The position numbers were made by a program, and so were the translations under genes. A model generated the notes under the pieces. It ran no database searches and was not told the DNA's origin. It saw nothing but the letters and a program-made list of their open reading frames with translations. DNA of 46,428 bases from Acidobacteriota bacterium (GTDB lineage Bacteria; Acidobacteriota; Terriglobia; Terriglobales; Acidobacteriaceae): contig JAFATF010000538.1 of assembly GCA_019244045.1 (NCBI GenBank), positions 1 through 46,428 on the forward strand, written 5' to 3'. This document shows positions 1 to 8,324 of this stretch, one piece after another; within the stretch, counting starts at the first letter, position 1; every line of letters starts with the position of its first letter.

Positions 1-715
1 GCGTGCAGACGATTTTCTTCCAAGGTGCTTCGAGAACACTCTTCGCAGCCTCCGGATCGAACCAGAAATTAAATTCATGTCGTGGTGAGCTGATGAACTC
101 AGGATCCTCAGTCTGCGGACTCAAGCTTCCACCCATAAAAACTAGGCCCTCAGCCAGTTCCGAGAAATGTGGATCGACTGTATTGGCGAGCGCCAGGTTC
201 GTCATGGGCCCTCCCTCGTAGATGGTTACTTCATGCGGATACCTGTGCACCATGCGAATGAGAAAGTGAGTGGCATCTTCGTCGGCAGGCTTTGTCGTGG
301 GTTCCCCCTCAAGCATCTTGGGAATGACGTCATGTTCATGCCACCAACGCTCGTCCCAGGCGCCGGCGAATGCGACTTTGCCGTACGTTCTCTGCCACAA
401 GAGAGCTTCCTTGCGCCGATGCACCAGGGGAAATACGGCGCCCGGCACGACCGGTATATCCGTGCGACCGATGAGTTCAAGCAGTCGCAGAGTATGAGCA
501 ACCTCTTCATCTCGCCACTGGTTGCCGCTGACGACCGTGATCCCCAGTACGTCGACTCGAGGAGATTGAATCAGGGTCAACAGAGTTTGCATATTGCTGC
601 CGCCCGGTCCCGAGCAATCTTGATTGATTATGATTTTCCGGCGTTGCTGGGCGAATCCCAGGCTGGTGGCAATCAGTAGGAAAGAACCTAGCAAGCGTAA
701 TTTTCGTGTTTTCAT
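1..715 (-). CDS. Secreted nucleoside hydrolase, C-terminus cut by window edge
   Basis: I translated this by hand from ATG at 715 to the window edge; the frame stays open. The product starts with a signal peptide (MKTRKLRLLGSFLLIATSLGFA) and then follows the inosine/uridine-preferring nucleoside hydrolase fold: a metal-motif region NQDCSGPGGSNMQ, then GITVVSGNQW, GGPMTNLALA and EFNFWFDPEA, the last matching the substrate-binding Asn region of the family. The enzyme would cleave the N-glycosidic bond of nucleosides to base plus ribose, outside the cytoplasm. It is a paralogue of the gene at 1719-2819, which is transcribed the other way. The family's DxDxxxDD calcium motif is altered: one Asp is kept and the second acidic position is Asn. 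The start is supported by the signal peptide and an upstream AGAGGG-like Shine-Dalgarno. About two thirds of the protein is present. The family call is firm; substrate is unknown. Confidence 0.85.
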   Translation of the reverse strand, partial: MKTRKLRLLGSFLLIATSLGFAQQRRKIIINQDCSGPGGSNMQTLLTLIQSPRVDVLGITVVSGNQWRDEEVAHTLRLLELIGRTDIPVVPGAVFPLVHRRKEALLWQRTYGKVAFAGAWDERWWHEHDVIPKMLEGEPTTKPADEDATHFLIRMVHRYPHEVTIYEGGPMTNLALANTVDPHFSELAEGLVFMGGSLSPQTEDPEFISSPRHEFNFWFDPEAAKSVLEAPWKKIVCT

Positions 716-1562
716 CACAACCCTCTGCTGGCCTGCTGCCTTCAGTTATTAGGAGTTCGACCCAGCTAGGCAGGAAAGAGCAGGAATCGACTGTGCAGGG
801 AATTTGCACCATTGCGTTCCCGCGGTCGGTCAAGCTCCCGAAAGCTCAGGAGTTCAGCTTCAGAGCGAAGTGAATCACAATGAGCGAATGCGAAACCCAG
901 GTCAGTGCTGCACAGGAGGGATAATAACAAATCTTGCCTTAGAACCTTCCGACAGTCTGAACAGATCGCCTAGGCGTGTTCAGCATCTCCGCAGCTGCCA
1001 TTTGGTGTATTCCCCGCGAACGGAAAAGTCATATTGAAAAAGCGCCTGTTTCCTGTTCCGCTGCGATTGCTCTCCTTGCGAACAGAATCGCGAGACCCTG
1101 ATCTGCACAAAATAGCAGTCTTTCGTGAATCGGTAAATTGAAGGAACACAAGATGAGAAGATCAGCGCGAGTTGCAAAATCGTACGCCACACTGGAAGAT
1201 GTGCCTGCCCCGAAGTTCGGTGGCCCACAGCGAGGTGCCGACTTCACTCAGTGATGGCCATTCGTGCCACCAACACCTATCCTGTTGATTTGTGCGCGCG
1301 CAACAGCATGAGCAAGGAAATAGAAATCTTAGCTTGCGCTCCGTCACTATCCTTGCCGCAACAACTTTGGTTTCTTTGACTCTGCCCGCAACACCGCGCA
1401 AAGTAGCATCCTGGTAACAGAAGCCATCAGAATCTTGCTTATAAGAACAAGTGTGCCTCTTCCGGGGTCAGATGCCTTTAGGTCGAGCCCAAGCAAATGC
1501 GAACTGGCTCAGCACGAACGCTGATAAACCAGGAAATTTGTTGACCGACGCAGTTGCTTATT

Positions 1563-1592
1563 CCACTTGCGAAGCTTTGCGTGTGCAAGTGG
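1563..1592. repeat. 8-bp inverted repeat, possible operator
   Basis: CCACTTGC (1563-1570) and GCAAGTGG (1585-1592) form a perfect inverted repeat with a 14-base spacer, just upstream of the tandem repeat and promoter of the nucleoside hydrolase gene. A repressor- or activator-binding site is one reading; this is inference. Confidence 0.4.
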
Positions 1593-1600
1593 GATTTCGC

Positions 1601-1632
1601 GCATGTTGCACTCGACGCATGTTGCACTTGAC
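1601..1632 (+). repeat. Two tandem 16-bp direct repeats
   Basis: GCATGTTGCACTCGAC (1601-1616) is followed at once by GCATGTTGCACTTGAC (1617-1632), one mismatch. The second copy runs into the -35 box of the predicted promoter, so a bound protein could control access of RNA polymerase. The repeats are seen; the role is inferred. Confidence 0.6.
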
Positions 1633-1656
1633 ACAGGTTACCGGCGACGCTAGGCT
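1628..1656 (+). promoter_or_regulatory. Sigma70-type promoter for nucleoside hydrolase
   Basis: A perfect TTGACA -35 box at 1628-1633 is followed after 17 bases by TAGGCT at 1651-1656, a fair -10 box. It lies about 60 bases before the ATG at 1719. The -35 box overlaps the second tandem repeat. Confidence 0.5.
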
Positions 1657-1718
1657 ACCTCGCCTAAAGCTTTCGAAGTAACGGCAATTGCAGTGTGTTC
1701 TACCTCCAGGGGTCTGCA

Positions 1719-2819
1719 ATGACGGCACGCAGCTTCGCTGCTCTACTTACGGCTTTGATTACAGTGGTTCCTGCCACTCAACTGCAAGCGCAAAAGATTA
1801 AGATCATTGTTGATCAGGATGCTCGTGGGCCGGCAACGACCGATATGCAATCGATATTGATGTTCCTGCAGTCCGACAAATTTGATGTTCTGGGTATCAC
1901 CACTGTGAGCGGCGACCAGTGGATGAAGGAGGAAACTCAGCGTACCCTGCGCCTGCTCGAGATTGCCGGACGCACGGAAGTTCCCGTGGCCGAAGGCGCT
2001 TTGTTTCCGCTGCTAAATTCCAAGGAGGAATCTGAACGGTGGGAGAATTTGTACGGCAAGCTCGGCTACAAGGGCTGCTGGAGCGATTTTTCCAAGCACC
2101 CCCATGTATCGGAAGCCTACAAAGCGGGATATCATGACCCGCTAGTCGTGCCGCCGCTGGTCGAAGGGGAACCGCATATCAAGCCTATGGCCGAGAGCGC
2201 TGCCGACTTTATTATTCGCATGGTCCACAAATATCCCGGACAAGTCGTAATCTGGGCCGGCGGTCCCATGACAAACGTTGCGCTTTCATTACGGCTCGAC
2301 CCCGACGTGGCCACGCTGGCGAAAGAACTCGTGTTGATGGGAAGCGGAATGTACGCTGATAACGGGGGCATCGATCGCATCAATGGTCGCCGCGAGTTTA
2401 ACTGGTGGTTCGATCCCGAGGCGGTTCGCATCTCTATGCGCGCCCCCTGGAAGAAAATTACCATAACGCCCATTGACATTTCGGTGAAGACTACGCTGGG
2501 CAGAGAGATTCACGATGCGATCGCCAAGGCCGACACTCCGGTCGCAAGATATTTGACCGCATATTCCGAACCGAGTTTCATGTGGGATGAGCTCTCAGCT
2601 GCGGCCCTGATCGATCCTGCCATCATTACGGCGCAGAAGGAATTCTACGTCGACATCGATATCGATCATGGTCCAAGTTATGGAGAGACGCTCTTCTGGG
2701 CACCGGAGGCTTCAGTTCCGACCTATGAGCACAAAGCCACTGTTCAGCTCGATGTAGACACGAAGAAACTCTACGATCTCTATGTTAAGTTGATGACACA
2801 GCCGCCGCGCGTTCATTAG
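1719..2819 (+). CDS. Secreted nucleoside hydrolase (IUNH family)
   Basis: A 366-residue protein with an N-terminal signal peptide ending near LQAQ, then the nucleoside hydrolase fold. Visible family marks are GITTVSGDQW, GGPMTNVALS, EFNWWFDPEA (equivalent to the Asn-containing substrate loop) and WDELSAAALIDP (the late Asp metal ligand). The usual DxDxxxDD calcium motif reads DQDARGPATTD: the DxD is kept, three residues are inserted, and only one later Asp remains. It probably releases ribose and base from nucleosides in the periplasm. An in-frame GTG at 1695 would add eight residues, but ATG 1719 has AGGGG at a good distance and directly starts the signal peptide. The paralogue at 1-715 is divergent, and a ribokinase lies downstream, which fits ribose salvage. 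The substrate cannot be read from sequence. Confidence 0.88.
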   Translation: MTARSFAALLTALITVVPATQLQAQKIKIIVDQDARGPATTDMQSILMFLQSDKFDVLGITTVSGDQWMKEETQRTLRLLEIAGRTEVPVAEGALFPLLNSKEESERWENLYGKLGYKGCWSDFSKHPHVSEAYKAGYHDPLVVPPLVEGEPHIKPMAESAADFIIRMVHKYPGQVVIWAGGPMTNVALSLRLDPDVATLAKELVLMGSGMYADNGGIDRINGRREFNWWFDPEAVRISMRAPWKKITITPIDISVKTTLGREIHDAIAKADTPVARYLTAYSEPSFMWDELSAAALIDPAIITAQKEFYVDIDIDHGPSYGETLFWAPEASVPTYEHKATVQLDVDTKKLYDLYVKLMTQPPRVH

Positions 2820-2993
2820 CGGTTGCCCCCCGCAAGATTGTTTGGAGTTCTACCTGCGGAGCAATGCCATGACTTCATGCCGACTCGGCCTCGTGACATG
2901 GCGGGATCGTGACTTCTTCGGATTTTTGCTTCCAGCTGGCATGCTTTGATCGATAGGCAATTGCGCTGGCGTCGGTGCGGGTGGCGGGCATTG

Positions 2994-3016
2994 TCGACAC
3001 GCCATCCCGGTGTCGA
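2994..3016. repeat. Hairpin, 7-bp stem
   Basis: TCGACAC (2994-3000) pairs with GTGTCGA (3010-3016) across a 9-base loop. There is no following T run, so it is not a classic terminator. It sits 30 bases before a stronger hairpin. Confidence 0.5.
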
Positions 3017-3046
3017 GTGCTTCCTTGCTTTGCGGCTCGCGATGCG

Positions 3047-3085
3047 CGCCCCCGAGCTAAAAATCAAAGCTATAACTCGGGGGCG
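3047..3085. repeat. GC-rich inverted repeat, 10-bp arms
   Basis: CGCCCCCGAG (3047-3056) and CTCGGGGGCG (3076-3085) are perfect reverse complements around a 19-base AT-rich loop that itself contains AGCT...AGCT. It could be a transcription barrier after the nucleoside hydrolase gene, an operator or an RNA structure. No T run follows on either strand that would make it a textbook terminator. Confidence 0.55.
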
Positions 3086-3301
3086 GGGAATGTGCCTTTA
3101 CACCCGACTCTTTTAAGGCGCTGACAAGTGATTGAGATCGCAGGAGGCCGGATATTCGAGTCGTCATTGCTGGTCGGCGTGAAGTGCCGTTGGACATTCT
3201 GGTGATCGTGCCTCGGTTTGAGTTGTCGCGCAGCATCGCAAGCCCGTAGCCTATGCTGCGCCGGGTAGTGGGTTCAGGCCCCCGATTGTTATGGAGTTCC
3301 A

Positions 3302-4258
3302 TTGTTGAGCGGTCCTCTAATTGCCGTCGTAGGAAGCTACGCCACGGGTCTGACTATGAGGGTTGACCGCTTCCCCAGCTCAGGGGAAACCGTTCTCGCG
3401 AAGGGCTACCGAGTGGACTTTGGCGGCAAGGGGTCAAATCAGGCGGTGGCATGCGCGCGCCTCGGAGCGCAAGTAAGCTTTGTTGCCAAGATTGGGCAAG
3501 ACAGTTTCGGAGAGATGGCGTTGGGGCTTTACCAGAGGGAAAAAATCGATGTTGATTCAGTGATGCAGGTCGCAGATGCTCCTACCGGGGTAGGCTTCAT
3601 CATTGTGGATGCGCAAGGCAACAATTGCATCACCATCGATCCCGGTGCGAATGAACGCCTGACTGCTGCGGAGGTTTCCCAGCACCTCGACACTATGAAG
3701 GCTCGCGCCGTGGTGCTGACGCAACTCGAAATTCCAGTCGAAGCAGCTGCAGCGGCGATGGCAAGCGGCCGCAAAACGGGTGCGCTGACAATCTTGAACC
3801 CGGCGCCCGTGAGGATTCTGCCCCAATCCGTGCTGCAATCCGTCGATATCCTGACGCCCAATCAGACCGAAGCCAAAGTATTAACGGGACGCACTCCGGA
3901 AGCGGCTGCTAAGCCGGAGACGTTGGCCCAGGATCTGATTCGCAGCGGCGTAAGAGACGTCGTCATGACTCTCGGCGAACAGGGGGCGCTAATCGTGACC
4001 GCGACCTCATCTCTCCATATTCCGGCAATAAAGGTTCGGGTGGCGGATACCACCGGCGCCGGAGATTCCTTCAATGCCGGACTGGCGTTCGCTTTGGCAT
4101 CGGGTGCGGCGCTGGAAGAAGCAGTTCGCTTCGCGGTGGTTACGGGCGCCATGGCGGTGACGCGCGACGGCGTCGTTCCGTCGCTGCCACGGCGGGACGA
4201 CGTCGTGCAATTTTGCCGGGAGCAAAAAGGTCAAATGCCGCCTATTTGGCTGTCGTAG
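3302..4258 (+). CDS. rbsK: Ribokinase
   Basis: A 318-residue PfkB-family sugar kinase. It shows signature 1 as GGKGSNQAVACARLG near residues 41-55 and signature 2 as DTTGAGDSFNAGLAF near 247-261, which carries the catalytic Asp in GAGD. NPAP and TPNQTEA are typical of ribokinase rather than fructokinase. It phosphorylates ribose with ATP to ribose-5-phosphate in the cytoplasm. The start is TTG at 3302, five bases after GGAG at 3293-3296; no ATG fits. It lies downstream of a nucleoside hydrolase that would produce free ribose, so the two may serve one salvage route, although 480 bases with two hairpins separate them and no ribose transporter is present. Other ribose-like substrates such as deoxyribose cannot be excluded. 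Confidence 0.9.
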   Translation: MLSGPLIAVVGSYATGLTMRVDRFPSSGETVLAKGYRVDFGGKGSNQAVACARLGAQVSFVAKIGQDSFGEMALGLYQREKIDVDSVMQVADAPTGVGFIIVDAQGNNCITIDPGANERLTAAEVSQHLDTMKARAVVLTQLEIPVEAAAAAMASGRKTGALTILNPAPVRILPQSVLQSVDILTPNQTEAKVLTGRTPEAAAKPETLAQDLIRSGVRDVVMTLGEQGALIVTATSSLHIPAIKVRVADTTGAGDSFNAGLAFALASGAALEEAVRFAVVTGAMAVTRDGVVPSLPRRDDVVQFCREQKGQMPPIWLS

Positions 4259-4566
4259 ATTCAGCCAAGCAATATACGATTATTTTGGCGATTCCCGCTG
4301 GTGCTCTCGGCAGCCCTCTTTCGGGAGTTTGTTGGTCCCACGATGATGGTCAAGAATTGTTTGGGAGCACACGCGGGCGACGTCTCGCTGACCGGCATGT
4401 TCTTGCTGAACTGAAGGGTTATCGTTCTGTCGCCTGGGACCTGTATGGCCGGGGCGACATTCGTTCTTAGTGCTCTAGGAGAGCCACGTGCATGGGTGGC
4501 GGGTTCAGCCTTAAAATCGTATGGCGCACTGCGAGCGGCACTTTGTTCGAGCGCAATAGGGAAAGC
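4259..4566. other. Intergenic, nothing recognised
   Basis: I see no supported gene or strong structure here. The next gene's ribosome binding site (AGGGA, 4558-4562) is at the end. Confidence 0.5.
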
Positions 4567-5904
4567 ATGTCACAAGCATCCGAATTTCTATCGACGCCTC
4601 AGGAGCGCGCGCGCTGGATGCGCTTTGATACCGCTCAGCTACTTAAGCGCTTTTTTTTCTGCGAGCGCTCTCTTCTGGTGAGTCAGGCGGCGTGGATTCC
4701 GGCGATTTCGCCCTTGGAAGTCAAGACTAGCCTGGCACGCTTTATCTGGCAAAGTGCGGAAACCGCCCATTGCTTGCGGGATAGAGTTTTCGAGCTTCGC
4801 TTTCCAAGCCGGATGCTTGACAAAGAGGGACACGACCACGCCCTGGTCGAACTCTTCAACGCGGTCAAAGATTCGCCCTCGGTTCCCGCATTCTTGCTAA
4901 CCATGGGAACAATTCTGTTGCCGGAAATCTACCAGGCATATAAGTCGTATCTGAAGGCTTCGGACTTGATCGCAGACGGCCCCACCCATCGCTTTCTTGC
5001 GTTGGCGGTGGCGGAAAAGGCAGAGCAGATTAGCGCCTTCGAGCAGTGGATTGCCGCGGCCCTAGCGCAAAATCCTGAGGCTCGGCCTGAGGCTACTGTC
5101 TGGGCCAAGGAAGTTGCAAACCGGCTCTCCGCGGTGGGCGGAGTGGGCGTAGGTCCACCCTCTTGTTCGTTGCCTACTGGGCGGTTGGCTGGAGCGAGAG
5201 TTTATTCGATCCCTACCCACCCCGCGCGAGACGAGCGATTCTGGGCATGCCGATTTTATTGGCCCGACATTGTCGATCCGTCCTATCCCTACGGCGAAGG
5301 TGTGCAATTACAGCTGCGTTCGGCCATTAGCCATGTAAATGAAGTTTGGGCGGTGGACGCCGGCGGCGTTATCTTGAGTGCCTTTGCGGACGTGCTCCCG
5401 TGGGAGTGGATTTACAACTCCGCGCGCTGGACCTACGATGAATCGCGCCACTGCCGAATGGGCTATGAGCGGCTGATGGCGTGGGAGTTTTCTCCCGCCG
5501 AGATACCGCTTGGTACCTACATCTATGAGAGTGCTATGGCGGGTGCTCCGGCTGACGTTCCTATCAATCTGCTGGGCATGCTTTTCTTTTTCGAAACTAA
5601 GAATATACGGTACAAACCGGAGCGCGCGCAGCTGTTTCACTCCTACGGCGACTCTCTCAGCGAACATGACATGGACTTTGATTGGGCCGATGAAACTCTG
5701 CACGCGGGTTACGGTAAACGCTGGCTCAAGGAGCTACTCGCGATACGCGGTAACGATCCGGCGGTCTACGACGACGTTAGGGGGAACTGCGAAAAATTGG
5801 TCAATGATTACATTGGAACCGCTACCCCGACGGAAGTAACCGATCTCAAGATGGTTGCAGATCGCCTGTTAGATAGGGCGCTGCAATTGCGCCGGACATT
5901 CTGA
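4567..5904 (+). CDS. Ferritin-like protein of unknown function
   Basis: A 445-residue soluble protein with no signal peptide and mostly helical composition. Three ExxH motifs are visible: E65-H68 (AETAH), E292-H295 (DESRH) and E376-H379 (DETLH), each in an amphipathic helix. Glutamates upstream of them (for example E33, E280, E343) make ferritin-like four-helix iron sites plausible, perhaps two such domains in one chain. The pattern resembles COG2833/DUF455-type ferritin-like proteins, but I cannot assign a family firmly. A possible role is a di-iron oxidase or oxygenase acting on an unknown small molecule. The start at ATG 4567 has AGGGA four bases upstream; an in-frame ATG at 4492 would add 25 residues that look non-coding. 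It follows the ribokinase by 308 bases, so co-transcription is uncertain. Confidence 0.75.
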   Translation: MSQASEFLSTPQERARWMRFDTAQLLKRFFFCERSLLVSQAAWIPAISPLEVKTSLARFIWQSAETAHCLRDRVFELRFPSRMLDKEGHDHALVELFNAVKDSPSVPAFLLTMGTILLPEIYQAYKSYLKASDLIADGPTHRFLALAVAEKAEQISAFEQWIAAALAQNPEARPEATVWAKEVANRLSAVGGVGVGPPSCSLPTGRLAGARVYSIPTHPARDERFWACRFYWPDIVDPSYPYGEGVQLQLRSAISHVNEVWAVDAGGVILSAFADVLPWEWIYNSARWTYDESRHCRMGYERLMAWEFSPAEIPLGTYIYESAMAGAPADVPINLLGMLFFFETKNIRYKPERAQLFHSYGDSLSEHDMDFDWADETLHAGYGKRWLKELLAIRGNDPAVYDDVRGNCEKLVNDYIGTATPTEVTDLKMVADRLLDRALQLRRTF

Positions 5905-6510
5905 AGGACGACTGTTGTGCAAGTCTGTTCCGCGCACCGTCGACTAGAATTGCTTTCATTATCCAGAGTGGGCGATCCTATCACTCGCTCTACTCTCGAG
6001 TGGAGGAGTCTGTCTATGTAGGTATCTGACGTGAGCTGGGGGCCGGGTTCCTTCCGTGGTAAGGCCAACGGGGAAGGAGATCGCATGGTAAGAGAGCTCC
6101 AGCATGAGCCAAATAGCTCTCTGCTAGGAGCAAGGAAGGTAACTAAGCGGCCGCAGATGCGGCGAATCTCGCACGACGCGCAAACCAAGCGGATTGACTA
6201 AGGGACAGATTCCCGCGCGCTTAGCAGGGCTGGACTTTGAGCAAGTACCTGCCGCTCACGCCAAACCCAGATTGTCCGGCCAGCACACCAGGCACCCTGA
6301 CGTAAAATACACTCAAAGTTAGCCATCTCACGGTTGGACAAGGTGTATGCAGCGGGCACCGCGGCGCAGACTGCTCCGGGAATCAGTAGGTATTACCAAA
6401 GGGCAAGGCGGAGCTCGATCTTCGGTGATGTTGCAGATTCCATATTTCCGCCGTATCACCAATGTGACGTTACCCCGACGGGTCTTTCGAGGTTTAACAC
6501 CGGGGATCGA
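5905..6510. other. Intergenic, nothing recognised
   Basis: No open frame here has convincing composition or a good start, and I see no RNA gene or strong repeat. It may be decayed coding sequence, but nothing proves this. Confidence 0.4.
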
Positions 6511-6795
6511 ATGGCCACTGCGCTCTACTACTTCGCTGCTTGGACAGACTCGCACTGTCTACTTGGTTGTCTTCATCAACATGAAACAATCATCTCAGCC
6601 GTCGCGTGCTGCACTACAGTGGCGGGCAGTTACGTGGTCGCGGTTGAAAGCGGCCAATTGCGTGAACTGGACGAGGGGGAAGAGGCGGAATTCCAATACG
6701 CAATGTACGGGTGGGATACGCGCAGGGGGCGTTACCTTCCCGCAGTGACCGCAGTCCTGGCCTTTGTCTGGCGCTTTGCGGGCTATCGTTCCTGA
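6511..6795 (+). CDS. Small conserved-looking hypothetical protein
   Basis: A 94-residue reading frame. The middle has protein-like composition: ALYYFAAWTDSHCLLGC, HETIISAVACC, YVVAVESGQLREL and EEAEFQYAMYG. It resembles small uncharacterised proteins I associate with Acidobacteriota, which have a beta-rich core and an acidic end. The ATG at 6511 follows a weak GGGGAT; the same frame stays open upstream to 6334, but that part looks non-coding. The last 20 residues are poor in composition and may be an altered tail. There is no domain I can name and no clear partner nearby. Family membership is from memory of the pattern, not a search. Confidence 0.5.
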   Translation: MATALYYFAAWTDSHCLLGCLHQHETIISAVACCTTVAGSYVVAVESGQLRELDEGEEAEFQYAMYGWDTRRGRYLPAVTAVLAFVWRFAGYRS

Positions 6796-7051
6796 TAGCT
6801 CTTCAGCTCTTCAAACGACTGCCAACTGCCGAATGGCTTTCCTCACCTCCAAGGCCGAATACCTGATGTGCTAGTGCTCGCGACAGAACAAGATTCGGTC
6901 GTGGTCAATAAGGCCTACCCGCAATAGATGTGGGGAAGGCGCCAACAAAAAGTGCGAAGCATGGGACTTGCAGAGCAGGGTATTTCGGAAAATGCGGGAC
7001 TGGGGGCGCGCTGGAAACGCTCGCCCCCGAACGGAGAGAGGCTTCTTAGGT

Positions 7052-7942
7052 TTACTGATTTGCCTTTTCCGCACTGGCTTTAGTGGCTGATGACTTTGGC
7101 TTACGATTTCCAGCCGCAAGCACTGATTTCGGCTGCCAAAAATCCGGCGCGGCTGCCATGATCTCTTCCGGCGGATTGCTCAGCTCCGGCGAGAACCGCA
7201 AAAGCGTTGACTCGGTACTCTCGATTGCGTCTGCACTTCCTTGCAAAAATTTCTTATAACCTTCCTCACCCAAAATTTCGTGCATCGTGGGATTCTTATC
7301 GAAACCGTCAAGCCCGCTACGCAATGCGGAAACATAAAATGTCGTACCTTTAGTCCCCTCTACGCCTTGCGAGATGAACAGCGGCTGCGTGCTTTCGACC
7401 TGTTCACCTGCAGATTTAACATCCTTCAGTATCGCCTCGAAATCGGCAACGTGCCCTGGTCGAACGTGTACAGCGGTGGTGCGCAGCACGCGGCTCCCGC
7501 CGACCAACTTGGCATAAGCGGCCATGTCGCTCGGCATTTTGCGGGATAGGTCCGGACGACGTTTGCGAAGTTCGCTTCGGGAGCTCATCAGGCAACCTTC
7601 GAAATCGTGCAACATCTTGCTGGCAGCATCTTTGCCGTAAGCTTTGCTCATAGCGTTCATGAACGCATCCGACCCTTTGTCGATCTCTGCGTAATCTTGC
7701 CTGAAGCTTACAAAAGCATACACCTCACCTTCACCGTAGATGACCTGTTGTGCTATCCAGTGGTCCCCGCTATTGCGGCGGTTTGCATCAGCGACCTTCT
7801 TGGAGATGGAGGTGAAGTCTGTGACTTTCTCTGGTTTTACCTGGGCGATGAAGACATCCAGGTAGTCTCCCTGTGCTTGCATTGCGAGAGGCGCAATGAA
7901 AAAAATTGACAGCAACAGGGCCCGAAAGGCTCTTCGCATCAT
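7052..7942 (-). CDS. Secreted protein with two ABM-like halves
   Basis: A 296-residue exported protein. The signal peptide runs over the first 23 residues (two Met, Arg-rich start, then LLLSIFFIAPLAMQAQG). Two related halves follow: one beginning YLDVFIAQVKPEKVTDF and one beginning LRTTAVHVRPGHVADFEA. Each has the strand-helix-strand pattern of dimeric alpha-beta barrel (antibiotic biosynthesis monooxygenase-like) domains, with conserved V(K/R)PG/E..DF. The C-terminal 40 residues are Lys/Ala/Ser-rich and likely disordered. No catalytic residue can be named, and the fold assignment is by pattern only. The start is well supported: AAGGAGGG on the minus strand at 7948-7955, five bases before ATG 7942. 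It appears to be a single-gene unit. Confidence 0.75.
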   Translation of the reverse strand: MMRRAFRALLLSIFFIAPLAMQAQGDYLDVFIAQVKPEKVTDFTSISKKVADANRRNSGDHWIAQQVIYGEGEVYAFVSFRQDYAEIDKGSDAFMNAMSKAYGKDAASKMLHDFEGCLMSSRSELRKRRPDLSRKMPSDMAAYAKLVGGSRVLRTTAVHVRPGHVADFEAILKDVKSAGEQVESTQPLFISQGVEGTKGTTFYVSALRSGLDGFDKNPTMHEILGEEGYKKFLQGSADAIESTESTLLRFSPELSNPPEEIMAAAPDFWQPKSVLAAGNRKPKSSATKASAEKANQ

Positions 7943-8324
7943 AACAACCCTCCTTGTGGTTGAGATCCGATTGCATGACCAGGCGGACGATACACCTCAC
8001 GCGTTCGAGTGTCAAATTCAAGTCGTTTTCTGTCGCCGCAACATGAGAAGTTCCTCTCTTAGTAATATAGAAAGTTTTAATATAGAAAGTTCCGCTTTGT
8101 GCGCTTGATGGAGCGTGGCGGAATCGACAGAGGGGCTGTGGCTGTCGGCAAGGAGCGAGACCGGCTTAAGGTACTACACTGGTAAGAGCGCTGCGCTTTC
8201 CAATGCAAGCTACAGCATTCGCCCAGGGTAAAGCGACTGCGCGCCTATCCGAGATCGAGTGTGCCAGGTCCGGGTTCGGCGCAGCTCGCGAGCGCCGCAC
8301 TGAGATCTTTTTATTATTTAGAGC
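7943..8324. other. Intergenic with a short direct repeat
   Basis: This separates two minus-strand genes. I see no gene. A 14-base direct repeat lies at 8063-8091 (listed separately). Confidence 0.5.
8063..8091 (+). repeat. 14-bp direct repeat with 15-bp period
   Basis: TAATATAGAAAGTT occurs at 8063-8076 and again at 8078-8091. This AT-rich pair lies 121 bases upstream of the minus-strand start at 7942, so it may mark promoter or regulator sites for that gene. The repeat is exact; the role is inference. Confidence 0.5.

Larger units (their letters stand above)
716..1718. other. 1-kb divergent spacer between two nucleoside hydrolases
   Basis: I see no convincing gene in this spacer. The first 850 bases are featureless to me. 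The last 160 bases, next to the plus-strand nucleoside hydrolase, hold an inverted repeat, a 16-base tandem repeat and a promoter, listed separately. Confidence 0.6.
2820..3301. other. Intergenic region with two hairpins
   Basis: I see no credible gene between the nucleoside hydrolase and the ribokinase. The middle holds two perfect inverted repeats, listed separately. A GGAG at 3293-3296 is the ribosome binding site of the ribokinase. Confidence 0.6.

Noticed and set aside
167-679. Plus-strand frame of 170 codons
   Set aside because: It is antisense to the nucleoside hydrolase at 1-715, which has a clear family match and signal peptide.
4213-4470. Plus-strand 85-codon frame after ribokinase
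   Set aside because: It overlaps the ribokinase end, lacks a ribosome binding site and has no recognisable pattern.
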